The translations under genes were made by a program, and so were the position numbers. 64,000 nt of DNA from Branchiostoma floridae (Eukaryota > Chordata > Leptocardii > Amphioxiformes > Branchiostomatidae). Positions within the stretch are counted from its first letter, which is position 1; each line of letters opens with the position of its first letter. Shown in pieces: positions 44,160 through 55,517 of the stretch. The stretch spans positions 2,061,288 to 2,125,287 of the forward strand of contig NC_049994.1 in assembly GCF_000003815.2 (NCBI RefSeq). The letters run 5' to 3'. The notes below the pieces were generated by a model. That model ran no database searches. It saw only the letters and a program-made list of their open reading frames with translations, and was not told the DNA's origin.

Positions 44160-44425
44160 ATATTATCGGGTGTATTTGCGCCCAGTAGGTACCCAATATT
44201 TGGGTAAGGAGGCCGATTTACGTGGTCGAGGCGCCTCAGTTTGAGCACGGGACCCCCATTTTACGTCCCTCCCGAAAGACGATTTCGTGGAATTATTTTG
44301 TCCGCCTACAGGATCCGGTCGTCTCTGGGTCACGGTCTCCCATCCAAGAGCTGTCCGGACCGCACGTTGCTTAACTTTCTAGATCGAGGGATTGGGTGTA
44401 TCCAACGCGCCCCACGAGCGTAGCC
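44160..44425 (+). repeat. Possible SINE-like block
   Basis: GGACCCCCATTTTACGTCCC, TCCCGAAAGACGATTTCGTG, CGGTCTCCCATCCAAGAGC and GATCGAGGGATTGGGTGTAT look like a GC-rich dispersed element. No second copy is in this window, so the call is weak. Confidence 0.25.
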
Positions 44426-46436
44426 TCTCATTTTTCTACATTCTCCCAGTTGCAACCTGTCCTAAACTAAGCCTTGGTTCAATGCAGTGTTCGTATGTTG
44501 TTAATGGGTGGTACTCAACTGGCGTGTGATTGATAACCAGACACTGAAGAAGAACAAAGCGGTGCGTGTTACTGTAGATTTCTCACTAGTGCCACGCGGC
44601 ACGACATTCCTTTTTCCGGGTGGTTCACTCGAAGTGAAGTGAAGTGCGCGCGTGAAGTTTGTTGCTGCACCTGGTTTCCCCAGGACGTTGATGTGGCTCG
44701 AGCGGCATATTGTCCTGTATCCAAAGAAGAAGAAGACAGTCCATTGTGGTGATTTTTGATCCTCCGCGAATCTTCGACCGCAGTGGCTGATTCGGGAATC
44801 TCTTTTAAGGTAGGTTTACATGTGCGTAAAATTATATATTCAATACAGGTCCGTATGGACGTTTTAGCCTCTAATATGCTCCACAAGTCGCTGTAAAAAA
44901 AATCGAAATTGGACAAATATAGCCAGATAACATGTCAGAGGAGTTAGCTGAGTCGCAAGCCATACTCCTCAACCAGATAACTCATTTGGCATGTTATAAG
45001 TATGTGTCTATAATTCTCCAATTTCAGCTACTTTTCCAGCGACCTAGGACCCGTGGAGCCGGCTAATAGTGGCTACGAATTTCATACGGACCTCATACGG
45101 AATATATACGCATGTGTAAATTCGGCTTTACGCTTTGCTGCTGGATTATTACTGATAGTTTATCAGAAATAAGGAGACTTGACCGTGTTTTAAACCTGTG
45201 GCAAAATATGAATTAATCCCTATATGAATTAATCTCTATTGACTTACTTCCAATATACATTAAACCCTGTATGTCTTACGTACCTCCGTACCGTCATTTC
45301 ATTTGACCAAATAATCTCCAAAGAAATCATTTTGGATTCGAGTACGCGTCACGGCAAATATCTGTATGAAGTTTCATGGACAGTCAATACCTATTAATAT
45401 TTGAAGAACCTTTTCAATAATTAAGATCCTAACCTTTTCAATAATTGATATCTGAAGAATGGAGGTATTACAGACTTTGTAATGTAATAATGACTTTTAT
45501 TATGTATTGACAAAATCTGATGTAAAGAATAATGATTGATTCGCTGTATCGTGTATGGGGACATTTCTGCATAGGGCAACAATGTAGGTCCCCCCCCCCA
45601 ACCCCAACAAGCTATAGGGTGAATATCCAAACATCTTTGCAATTGTCACTGTTTTCCATTGTCGACTATTTCCACATTGTGCCAAGTAAAATCTGAAGCA
45701 TAAGCCTTTTACAGGGTAGAAGCAGTTCACACCCCTCCGAATAGAAATGGTAAGTCCCCTGTGGTATTTCAAATGAGATAATAATTGTTGTTTTAACTTT
45801 TATTTGCAAAATCATGCCCAAAGGCTAATGTACAGTCTCAAAGACTAAGAGAAGAAAATAGTGTGATAAATAACACTAGGGTTTAATCAGCTATATGATA
45901 CAATGTATTTATTTAAATATTGTCGTGTTTCACTTCTTTTTTGCAGGCAGTGGTTAATGAACTATCCCACGTTTTGTACAATGATTGGATTTTTTTTGCG
46001 TATAGTAGAAATATGTAGATGGTAAAAGCTCGGTGAAATTGTGGCAACTGTTTGAAATAATCTGTTTCTTTCAGCTTCCGTGATAGTGTGTATACTGACA
46101 AATAGAATGTACTTCATTTTCCACTGCATTTATTGAGCAATATGTAAGCAATATGTACATAATCTCTCGTGGCCAGGGAGCTGTTTATAGCGGCCCCTTT
46201 CCATCTGTAATGGATGTGCGCTGATTATTATTATCACTGACAAAAAGAAATCAGTTCTCCATCTAACATCACAAAACCCACCCATAATAAAAAAGGTGGG
46301 ATCTTTCGTCTTCCACTGTCTTCGAAAAAGGAGTCGAACCCATTAACCCAGGATCTAGAGTTAGATTTTACTAGCTTTAGACTAGAGTAGACACTTGTGA
46401 TTTTGTATCGTGTACATTTGTTTGAATCTTTTTATG
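44426..46436. other. No gene recognised
   Basis: The stretch at 44940-45060 (GCAAGCCATACTCCTCAACCAG...) resembles 6325-6420, so part is a dispersed repeat. Remaining open frames lack support. Confidence 0.35.
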
Positions 46437-47075
46437 TTAACTGCAATTAGCCCACGGGCAAGAATTTGCAATAAACTTGACAATTATATATGGCGGATCT
46501 TTCAATAAACTCCTGACGAGGACAAAATCAAGCCTAGATAAGTGTATGAGTTTGTGATTGGGATATTTACTACGCCAAGGGAAAATTTGATGTTCTTCGC
46601 TGTTCTTCCGGCCTGATGATTTGTTGAAAACCATAACTTTAGTTTTCTTTAGATTCACTTGGACCTTCCATTTCATACAGAAGCCATTAAGCTTGTCGAT
46701 CAAGTGCATATTATAAAGGGTCGGTGCATTCTTGCCGGACATCTTTATCTACCATGAATAAAGGTGTACACATATAAGTCCAGCTGTCGTTTTGACACAG
46801 GTTTGTGGGTTGGAGTACATCGATTCGATTAAATTGCAGAAATTACCGGCGCCTTTCCCCGATCTGAGTAGCTTGTACCGCAGTCGTTCATGCAAAACAT
46901 AATCGAAAGCTTTACGGAAGTCTACGAAGCATGCAAAAATACGTTTATTGGCGTTAGTGTATTTAGATATCAATGTTTTTATATGAGTCTGGAAGGAGTT
47001 AGCATGAGAGTTCATCTGTGTTGGTAGAATACAGTATAGAGAATTGCTAAACTTCTTTTCCAACACGAAGATAAT
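46437..47075 (-). mobile_element. LINE remnant (RT fragment), minus strand
   Basis: The 47066-46749 region encodes RIFACFVDFRKAFDYVLHER and LRYKLLRSG, then SMYSNPQTCVKT. The 46742-46437 region encodes FCMKWKVQVNLKKTKVMVFN. These match, in order, KAFDSVRRESFRYRLLES, QTCVKT and FCTKWKLKGYLKKTKFIIFN of the LINE at 59935-62660, so both are one family. The segment carrying the catalytic FADD is missing between the two parts. Confidence 0.8.
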
Positions 47076-47117
47076 GTAGGGACTTACCCCTAAATTTTTG
47101 GTCGATCTCCGTCGACC

Positions 47118-47195
47118 TTGTTCACAGAATGACCCTCCTGCAAAAGTGGTGTCTTCCTGACGTCACTGCTGGAGTGAGAAAGGGTCATTCTGTGA
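47118..47195. repeat. Short inverted repeat (CACAGAATGACCCT stem)
   Basis: TTCACAGAATGACCCT and inverted AGGGTCATTCTGTGAA are separated by about 45 bp. Possibly a very short MITE. Confidence 0.6.
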
Positions 47196-48690
47196 AATTG
47201 TTTCCGAAATGTTGGGTTTGCTTTCTCTTCCACACAACCTGGATAACAACTTCATAGACTGTGACGCCAAGTTCTCCATGGGATGACGTGCATATGGAGG
47301 TACTTATGATAATAAGCATACGAATCATGACCCTTTTATTGCAACTTTTTCCTAACACGTATACAGCTTTTCACAGCTTGGCTAGAGTACTTATATTAAC
47401 AGTACGGGGACACAAAGTACACACCGGTAACTTTCGGAGTGTGTCGTTCGGTTTTTCGAACGTTCGTGAAAAAGATCAGCTGTTTCATAATCCAGTCAAA
47501 CCGCAGAGATCTATGCACAAATAAACTGGCCAAAAAGTCGCCTATGTTTCGAAAGCCATAACGTTCGTTGTTATATTGCAATACAAGAAATGTTATCTAC
47601 ATGGTACCGGTTGTACTGGGCGAAACCTGAAGATGTGAAAAAGTATAAACATTAAGTAGGTCTGAGGTCTGTTTTCTGCACAACAGGTAGTTGTTTACAC
47701 CGTACCCATGCAACGGGGTCAAATCGGTTCACGACAAAAGTCGAACCTAAAAGAATGGGTTTTAGAGTGACTTAATTGCGGTTCGACTGGTTCTTAGTTC
47801 TCTTGTCATTATGATCATTAAGAAGCAGTCACACCGCAGGTCACCCCTTAAGGCGATAGAAGTACTCTCTTAGATACGGCTTCTGTCGCTAATCCAGTAA
47901 CTAATAACAGGTCATACTCAATTCGTCACCTTCGTTACAAACGTAGGAAGCTTTGAGAGAAAAAGACCCAGAAAAGGTGAGGAACGTTTTTTTTTAACGG
48001 CGCTTTGTGATAGAATCTAGATACTAGTACTTTCTAAGAAGGGGTAATTAACCCCAGCCAGCGAGAGATTGTGTAAACAAATTTGAAAAAGGCAGGGACA
48101 GGGAGTGATATACAGGGCTGACATGACAGTTGATTCTCCCCATTGGCACACAGCATAAGAAGCCCTGAAACAAGACATTGTAAAAGTACTTACCTTTATT
48201 TCAATCTCAAAAATTCTTCTCCACCAGAAAGTCAGAAGGGTATACTAGCTAAATATGGAAAGAAAACAGGGTGTAAACCACCTCAAACTCTCGGCACAGC
48301 TGATTCAAGTAAACAAACCTCACCTTTGACCCAGTTTTACTCCTGTAGCCATCCGCTGGACACAACAACTCAGATCTATCACTACGCCATCAAAACTGGT
48401 CAACTGAAGAAATTTTGACCAAAATACGAAAGATCAGACCCTAGCTATCACTTCTAGCAAAAAAAACCCCTCAAGGTTGGGCAAAAATTCCCAAAGAAAA
48501 GAAGGATCATTTTCAAAGGTTTTAAGTAGGAACTATAATTCCCATTTTTTGCTCCCTACCACGCAACTCAACTGTGACGTCAGCCCTATAAAGATTACAA
48601 TAACGGAGTGGCGCAAACACATTTCCATATTTCATCATACCTTACCAGCACATCAAATATAAAACCAATGCTCTTTTTATTACCTGCAAT
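47196..48690. other. No gene recognised
   Basis: Spacer without supported exons. Confidence 0.35.
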
Positions 48691-48709
48691 ACTCGTACAG
48701 GTAATAAAC

Positions 48710-48824
48710 ATGCGTATGTATGTATGTATGTGTGTATGTGTGTATGTATGTATGTATGTGTGTGTGTATGTGTATGTGCGTGCGTGTGTGTTTGTGTGTG
48801 TGTATGTGTATCTGTGTGTATGTT

Positions 48825-48857
<33 letters not shown>

Positions 48858-48866
48858 GTTTGTGTG
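48710..48866 (+). repeat. TGTATG/TGTG microsatellite
   Basis: An imperfect (TGTATG)n, (TG)n tract of about 155 bp. Cys/Val-rich frames through it are artefacts. Confidence 0.95.
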
Positions 48867-48900
48867 TCCCTATGCGTCCAGATACCCGGGGTCGTCACCA

Positions 48901-49000
48901 NNNNNNNNNNNNNNNNNNNNNNNNNNNNNNNNNNNNNNNNNNNNNNNNNNNNNNNNNNNNNNNNNNNNNNNNNNNNNNNNNNNNNNNNNNNNNNNNNNNN
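48901..49000. other. Assembly gap (100 N)
   Basis: Exactly 100 N, the usual filler for a gap of unknown size. It falls between two simple-repeat tracts, so the true repeat length is unknown. Confidence 1.
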
Positions 49001-49990
49001 GGGGGACTGAGGGTACCCTGAGGGAGACTGCGAAGAACCGAGGGGGGGACTGAGGGTACACTGAGGGGAGGCTGAGGGGAAGATGCCGGCGGAAGGTGAG
49101 GAGAGACTGAAGAGAAGCTGAGGGAAACTGCGGGGAGACGAAGTTGAGGCTGATGGGAACTGCGAGGAGACTGTGGAGAGACTGAAAAGAGAGTGGCTGT
49201 AGCGAAGACTAAGGGGAGACTGCGGCGGAAGGTAAGGAGAGACTGAAGGGAGACAGTGGGGTAGATTGCGAAGAGACTGAGGGGAAACTGCGGGGAGACT
49301 GCGGAGAGACGGAGGAGAGGATGAGGAGAACTACGGGGAGGCTGTGGTGAGACTGCGGGGAGACTGTGGAGAGACTGAGGGGACACTGTGGAGAGACGGA
49401 GAGGAGACTGGGGAGAGACTGAGTGGAGAATGGCTGCGGAGAGACTTAGGGGAGACTGTGGAGAGACTTATGGGAGACTGTGGAGAGACTTATGGGAGAC
49501 TGTGGAGAAACTGAGGGGAGACGGCTGCGGCGGAGACTGGGGACAGACTAAGGGGAAACTGCGGGGAGACTGCGGAGAGATGGAGGGGAACCTAAGGAGA
49601 ACTGCGGGGAGACTGCGGAGAGACTGAGGTTAAACTGGCTGCGGCGGAGACTGAGGGGAGACTGAGGAGAGACTGAGGGGAGACTGTGGAGAGACTGAGG
49701 GGAGACTGAGGAGAACTGTGGGGAGATAGAGGACAGACTGAGGGGAGGCTGTGGGGAGACTGAGGGGAGACTTCGGAGAGACTGAGGGGAGACTGGTTGT
49801 GGAGAAACTGAGGGGAGACTGTGGAGAGACTGAGGGGAGACTGGCTGTGGAGAGACTGAGGGGAGACTGGCTGTGGAGAGACTGAGGGGAGATTGTGGAG
49901 AGACTGAGGGAGATTGTGGAGAGACTGAGGGGAGACTGCGGAGAGACTAAGGGGAGACTGGCTGCGACGGAGACAGAGGGGAGACTGGCT
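49001..49990 (+). repeat. Purine-rich minisatellite (GGGGAGACTGTGGAGAGACTGA)
   Basis: About 1 kb of units near 10-22 bp built from GAGACTG(A/C/T)GG, with higher-order variants including GGCTGCGG. The plus strand is G/A-rich with very few pyrimidines apart from CT in GACTG. The plus-strand frame at 49388-49627 is a repeat by-product (GDWGETEWRMAAERLRGDCG-like). The array runs into the N gap. Confidence 0.95.
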
Positions 49991-50388
49991 GTCGTAAGGT
50001 AAGGTGAGAGGCGCTATTGCTCGAATTCAACCAGATAACTATTAACAAAACTGGCAGTACTCTCAACCAAAATCTGTATGGTGGTTTTCAGGTATAATAA
50101 CTCTACCTCTTTGGGGGTTAGCAAAACGGGTATATGAAGAAAATGATTAGATGAGAAATCACCCTAATTTTTCTTCATGATCTCTTCATTTTGCAGGACC
50201 CGGATCAGAGCGCATCAGCAGACGAAATTGATGGCATAAAAGAGGTCTTGTTTACCCTTGTTCACGTTCTTTTAGGTACTTTTATGTGTATTTTCGACTT
50301 TTCGATGTTTTCATAATAACACAAACACCACCTATACACATAAAAGTGCCTTAAAATTTGCATGTGAAAGTATCCTAACTTGCCGTAA
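49991..50388. other. No gene recognised
   Basis: Spacer. The segment TTTGCAG|GACCCGGATCAGAGCGC near 50197 looks like an acceptor, but no exon could be supported. Confidence 0.3.
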
Positions 50389-51970
50389 TTAACCCTATCA
50401 AGACTGGGATGGGGGGGGGGCTTAAAGTGCCCGCGCCAACTTTGACCTCCTATAGCTCCCAAACGGCTTGTGCTAGAAACAACGAAACTTGGTGAGTTTT
50501 CCTAGAATATTATTGGCAACAATTTAAAAAAAAATGGGTAAGTTTATAATTTTTTATGTTACCATGGCAACGGGTTTCTGAAAGGCAAATTTTACAAAAA
50601 TCATTAATTTTGGTTTAAACAATGGGATTTTAACCCTATTCAGACCGAGCTTTTTTGTCATCCCTGGACCGGGGGGAAGGGGGCTTTTGAGGCCCTCCAC
50701 TTCTAAGTCCTATAATTCTAAGACGACGTGCCGTAAGGCCACAGAATTTTTAGGACATGATGTCGACATAATTTTTGACAAGTATTTGACGTTTGACGTT
50801 ACGGTGACACATCTAAGATACGAGATTGGCTCCGCCATATTATATCCACCACCTTGAATTTTTCAAAATACTTTTTTTTGCAAGAAATAATCACAAATGG
50901 CAATGCAAATAGACTAAATTCATTCATTTACATGGTTTTTGATGAAAAAATACCAGGTAGTTACAAATTTTAAGGGATTTTTTGGGCTGATGACGTCATC
51001 AAATTAGCATAATTTATGCATATATGATTATGAAAGATATGGTAAATAATATGAGATTTTATTTATGTAGATAAATAGCAGCAATATAGCAAATAAATGT
51101 AAAAAAATACATTGTTAGAACCCAAAATAGTTATTTTTGGCAAAACTGCCTGTCAACCAACGGTTGCCATGGCAACAATAAAAAAATGGAAAGTTTGTCA
51201 AACTACGTAGAATTGTTGCCAACAATATTTTAGGAAAACTTATTAAATTTGGTGCCTCTATCGTAAGCCGTTCTGGCGTTATAGGACATCAAAGTTGCCG
51301 CAGGCCTCAAAAGCCCCCCCCCCGTCTGAATAGGTTTAAGATTTTCTTGCTAAACTAAACTTCTTTTCATATATTTTTTATAATTTAATATTCATAAATC
51401 ATGCTAATGACATGACGTAATTGGTCAAAATCCAAGACGGCCGACAATATCATGATTTAAACTATAACAAGCTTATTTTCACTCAGATTTCATCACTACG
51501 TGATATTTTCTTACAGAAAACATTCATGTGAACGTTCTTAATCCATTCCCATTGGGTTTAAGCATTATATGTTGAAAAAAAAACGTATCTTGAAAAAATT
51601 AAGGTTGATAATCCAAAATGGCGGATAGCTAAACTACAGATGACGTCATTCTATGACGTCATTTTGACGTCGTTGCGTCGGCTTTTGACAACAGAAGTCT
51701 TATATCACTTACATACTAATAAAAAACCTTTATTGGTAACTTTTTGAGTGAGATATTTAGGTATTATGGGAATTCCATGTTTTAGCTAAAATATCAATTA
51801 ATGACGTCATAATCACGTCCTATTACGTTATAATGATATGAAAATTTTAGGAATTATAAAAAATTTGATGAGCACAACATTTCCTGCAAATTTGGTGATC
51901 GTACAGTAAGCAGTTTTTAAAATTCCCCAGTCCAGGGAAGGCCCAAAAAGCCCAGTCTGGACAGGGTTAA
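50389..51970. mobile_element. TTAA-flanked (piggyBac-like) MITE, outer element of a nest
   Basis: TTAACCCTATCAAGACTGGG at 50389 and inverted CCCAGTCTGGACAGGGTTAA at 51951-51970 are the outer TIRs with TTAA on both sides. A second TTAA MITE interrupts it at 50630-51339. The right part (51340-51966) matches 59290-59920. It carries TGACGTCA at about 51638 and 51655 and an X-box variant GTTACCATGGCAAC at 50558-50571. Non-coding. Confidence 0.8.
50630..51339 (+). mobile_element. TTAA-flanked MITE, inner element
   Basis: TTAACCCTATTCAGACCGAG at 50630 and GTCTGAATAGGTTTAA ending 51339. It has the family interior (CCATGGCAAC X-box at 51163-51176, GATGACGTCATCAAATTAGC near 50989). Its insertion inside the outer element shows repeated activity. 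Confidence 0.8.
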
Positions 51971-53629
51971 ATCACGTATGAACCATAATGTGGGGTGTGA
52001 CAGGGCGTATATGAAACGGGATATTAACAAGAACGATATTATCACGTCATTCTAATGAAGACTTTGCATTAAAGATCGAAATAGGTCAATTTATCTTTGT
52101 GTCATCCTTATAGTGTAAAGATATATATGTGCATACCTTTAATCTGCTCTCCGCTAGCATCAAATTAATATTTCATGCTCACCCATTGGTGTTAAGAAAA
52201 AACAGCAAAAATAACATGTATGAATTTATTGAACTACAAACAGAATGTGGAAAATGAAATAAACTTGAACTCTAAATCACAGCAGGGGTAACTTGTCACT
52301 TGCTGGGCGACCTGTCACTGTCAGGATGAGTACTTATCTTAAATCACACACAGCTTACTGACTCGCTGCTTCAAAACTTACAAAGGCTCAATTGTGTGTC
52401 GTCAATTGTGTATCGTCAAATTTGAAAACATTCTTATGTCTTTACTGAACAGACATGCGATTTTGAAAACATGGTTCATGAAAAACTTCTGCTCTTCCAT
52501 GCTCCCTCAACGCCTTTCTGGAGCCAGCAGGAACTACTGTGCCCTGTAGTAAAATCTTGTACCACTGACTCCCTGTATATTTCACAAATTTTATCAGGTC
52601 TCGCAATGTTTGGTGGCTATTTCTGCCAATTATGACCATGTAAGCTGTTAATAAGTCCCTTTTCCACGCCTTGTTGTATACAGTATACCCGGTCGGGCCA
52701 CGGGGTATAAAGCGTGAGGAGCGTTGTTGTTCAGTCCGGGTCGAAAGAGAGTACAAAACAATGAGGATGAGGATTTAGAGGGTAGATCATAACGTAACGA
52801 ATAGTATTCAAATAGTCTTGAGATCCATACCGATGAAAATCACAGAATAGCGCCAAATAAAGATAAGTTTCTGTAGGTAGGATTTGCCTGCCATCTATCA
52901 CTCGTGTACTAGTATGTCAAAAGGAAGTCAGTTTACTTCCAATTTTCCCGAATCAAAAAGAATTGCGACCGTCCCTAGTGTAATTTTACACTGATTGACC
53001 ATGTCCAAGAGATCTCACTTATCACGCCTGCTTCTTGAGAAGGTCTGCAAATATTCCTTAAATTTCATGGTCTGACGTATACCATGTGAGCCCCATAGAA
53101 CATCAGATTGTCAGGACGTGCTTTTGATATGATTCCAACAAATCATCGGGGTAAATTTTGTCAACACTTGTACTACCTTTACCTGGCTGTCTTATCTTTC
53201 CATTCCTATAGTTAAACTTGTCAGGTGCTAGAAGTGTGCATATGTTGATTTCAGACGGTCTATCAATAAATTATGCGCCAGCAAGATTTTAAAAAAAGGC
53301 TGTTTGAACACGACTCAAACAGGATGTCAAGATGAAACAAGAGAGAATTGGTACAGAGTAAAATATACAACGTCATTGAACGCTTGTGAACACCTTGTTG
53401 TATGCAGTTTATTGGTGAGGCCAAAGTGTTTCCTTGGGTAACAGTGGGATATGAATAATTAAAATGTTTTGCATGTCCACCATGGGTCGCTCTCCTCCGA
53501 AATGTGGGACTTCGGAACAGCCCCATGTTTAGAAGGGACTTCTGTTCAAGAATGAGGTCCGCAAGGCGTCGCTGCTTGATGGTAGTCACATGAATGTGTA
53601 ACAACTAGTGGTGTGGCATGTTTGAGGTC
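51971..53629. other. No gene recognised
   Basis: It lies downstream of the lectin exons on the minus strand, so the missing last lectin exon could be here. Minus-strand frames at 52756-52442 (104 codons) and 53604-53263 (113 codons) are open but match no family I know. The word GTATACCCGGTCGGGCCACG at 52682 recurs with changes at 58485, so part of this is repeat. Confidence 0.3.
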
Positions 53630-54716
53630 AAAAAACGTCAAAGACGTCAGGTAACTTTAAAAGTAACACAGGATCATGTGTCATGTGATATCTGTAAAGC
53701 CCCCTTCACACGAGAGCACGAATGAGCCGGAATGCCGTCGGAATGAAAATTATTTTCTATTCGTGGCAATTCTTGGCAATTCGCACTGTAATCTAAACAT
53801 TCTTACTGCATTCCAGATATTCGTTCCCGTTCTTCTGGCTTGCTCGAAAGTTTTTGACATGTCAAAAACTGTCGAGGTGCATTCGAAGTGGAGAAATATC
53901 GAATGGCATTCATAATGGATTCTATGTGTATTCTAACTATTCTAACTGCAGTCTGACCGCATTCTGCAGCATTCCAACATTATTCGAAACATTCTTATCT
54001 CATTCGATGGAGAACAGAAACGGCAAGCCATCTCGAATCCTGCCAGAATGTGGCCGAAAGAACATCTCGAATGCAGTGAGAATGTCTAGAATACGCTACG
54101 AATTCACAAGAATCGAAAAGAATTTTCATTCTTACAGCATTCTGGCTCATTCCTTCTCGTGTGAAGGGGATTTAAGACCCAATTGGAATACCCACTCGGA
54201 ATGGCACCGAATGCGGCAAGAATTTTGCAAAGTCTTCATTCTGGCTGGTTCGGCTTGATTCCTGTTAATTCGATTTCCGTGTGAAGGCCCTATAAAATAC
54301 GTCAAGTGTCTTTTGTCACACGTTAAACACGTCACGTGCCTTTGGTTTTTGGTATGTCGGACGTGACATCTGACATCTTCAAAAGACGTCACGTATCTTA
54401 TATCACACGTTAAACACGTCTCGTACCTTATGTTGCCAGCGGATGTAGATACTTTCTGCCCATCAGAGCACAGCCTGATTTTCATATAGCATCGGTAGTT
54501 AACGATCAATAACTACAAATTGAGCAGGACGTTACGTTTTACTTTTAATCACGTCACGTGTGACATACGTCACATTTCTAGAACTAGCTAAGTTATTGAT
54601 AAAAGGACGTCACGTATGCCGCACGTAAGAGTGACGCCTGAGTCTCTGTAATACGTCGGACGTCACGTTTTTGTCGTCCCATGTGACGTGACTTTAGATA
54701 AAACGTATTGCATATA
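53630..54716. repeat. GACGTCACGT-rich repeat, copy 1, split by a MITE
   Basis: Repeated words TGACATCT, GACGTCACGTA(T/C)CTTAT(A/G)TCACACGTTAA and GTCACGTGTGACAT occur at 53630-53696 and 54294-54716. The same words in the same order are at 58060-58448. The core is rich in CACGTGAC/GACGTCAC sites. It is interrupted by the MITE at 53697-54293. Confidence 0.65.
53697..54293 (+). mobile_element. MITE with CTTCACACG-type ends, copy 2
   Basis: Inverted relative of 3118-3783. The left end TAAAGCCCCCTTCACACGAG pairs with the internal CTCGTGTGAAGGGGATTTAA at 54157-54176 and the outer CGTGTGAAGGCCCTATA at 54278-54294. Its position inside the CRE-rich repeat shows it is the younger of the two. Confidence 0.7.
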
Positions 54717-55296
54717 TCTCCGGCTTACGACCAGGCGTGGTGTGCAGACCACATACTTACACTTTACGCAGCCGTGCGAGTGACGCGCGTGTAGGCGTAC
54801 TCCTTCCCTGCTCTTACTATCCCTTTCCCACTTTTTCAGAAAAAACATGGCTCCCAAAAACGTACAGACAAAAAGCACGTACGGTGGGTTGTTCCCTTAG
54901 CTAAAGACGTAACTTAAACATCGTCATCAGGTATACGACACTGCAATTCAAGCGATTCTTTTTTATACTGTATCCTTCTGTTATGTACATTCTACATCGG
55001 AATATGGTATCACAAAACGTGAGTTAAAGTGCGTAATGATTATGGCCATAGATTACAAAATGTTTATCACTGTTCATTGTCACATGTATGTTCCCCATGT
55101 TTCTACCATGTATCTGCAATTAACCTTCGGGCATAAACTTGCAAACAGACTTTCTATCATAAAGATTCTTCAATCGGCGCAGTTCAGATTTCCGTCTGGA
55201 TGTCGTTTTGATCGGATAATTCTATCATACCATATATCGTTTGTTTGGAGTAATTCTGCCAAAGGTGATCGACAAGAGAAGTTGAATATGTCTTAC
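54717..55296. other. Downstream of lectin exon 3; LINE-tail-like end near 55147
   Basis: ACCTTCGGGCATAAACTTGC (55128-55147) matches the 3' end of the LINE at 62626-62645, suggesting a short 5'-truncated LINE copy ending there. No terminal lectin exon could be supported. Confidence 0.35.
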
Positions 55297-55517
55297 CATC
55301 CTGTATCTCGCAAACGTAGCGGAATTGGTCGAGGCAGCTTGCGTCTGCCCACTTGTCTCGTCGTTCGCCCACTTTGTCCCCGAAGACGATGTGCGCACAG
55401 CTCACTCCGCTGTCTGGCTCCCCGGATGCCCAACTGGTATAACTGCCCAGTGCGGTGCCCCTGTCGTCTCTCCAGACACCCGCTGTCTTCCTTATACCAA
55501 GCCAAAACTGAGCGTCC
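55297..55517 (-). CDS. Lectin exon 3 (C-terminal half of CTLD)
   Basis: Acceptor ACAACATAG before GGACGCTCAG, donor GATG|GTAAGA. Holds FWLGI, EPD, WAD and YVCE and ends two residues after the last CTLD cysteine motif. Confidence 0.85.

Noticed and set aside
46437-47066. 5' inversion of a LINE by twin priming
   Set aside because: A plus-strand LINE-tail-like end near 46445-46475 is followed by minus-strand RT sequence. In twin priming the inverted part should lie upstream of the tail, so this arrangement does not fit.
49388-49627. 79-codon Arg/Gly/Glu-rich ORF
   Set aside because: Direct translation of the purine-rich minisatellite; all frames are similarly low in complexity.
52442-53604. 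Minus-strand frames of 104 and 113 codons as the missing lectin exon or a new gene
   Set aside because: No family resemblance, no convincing acceptor in the required phase, and part of the DNA recurs near 58485.
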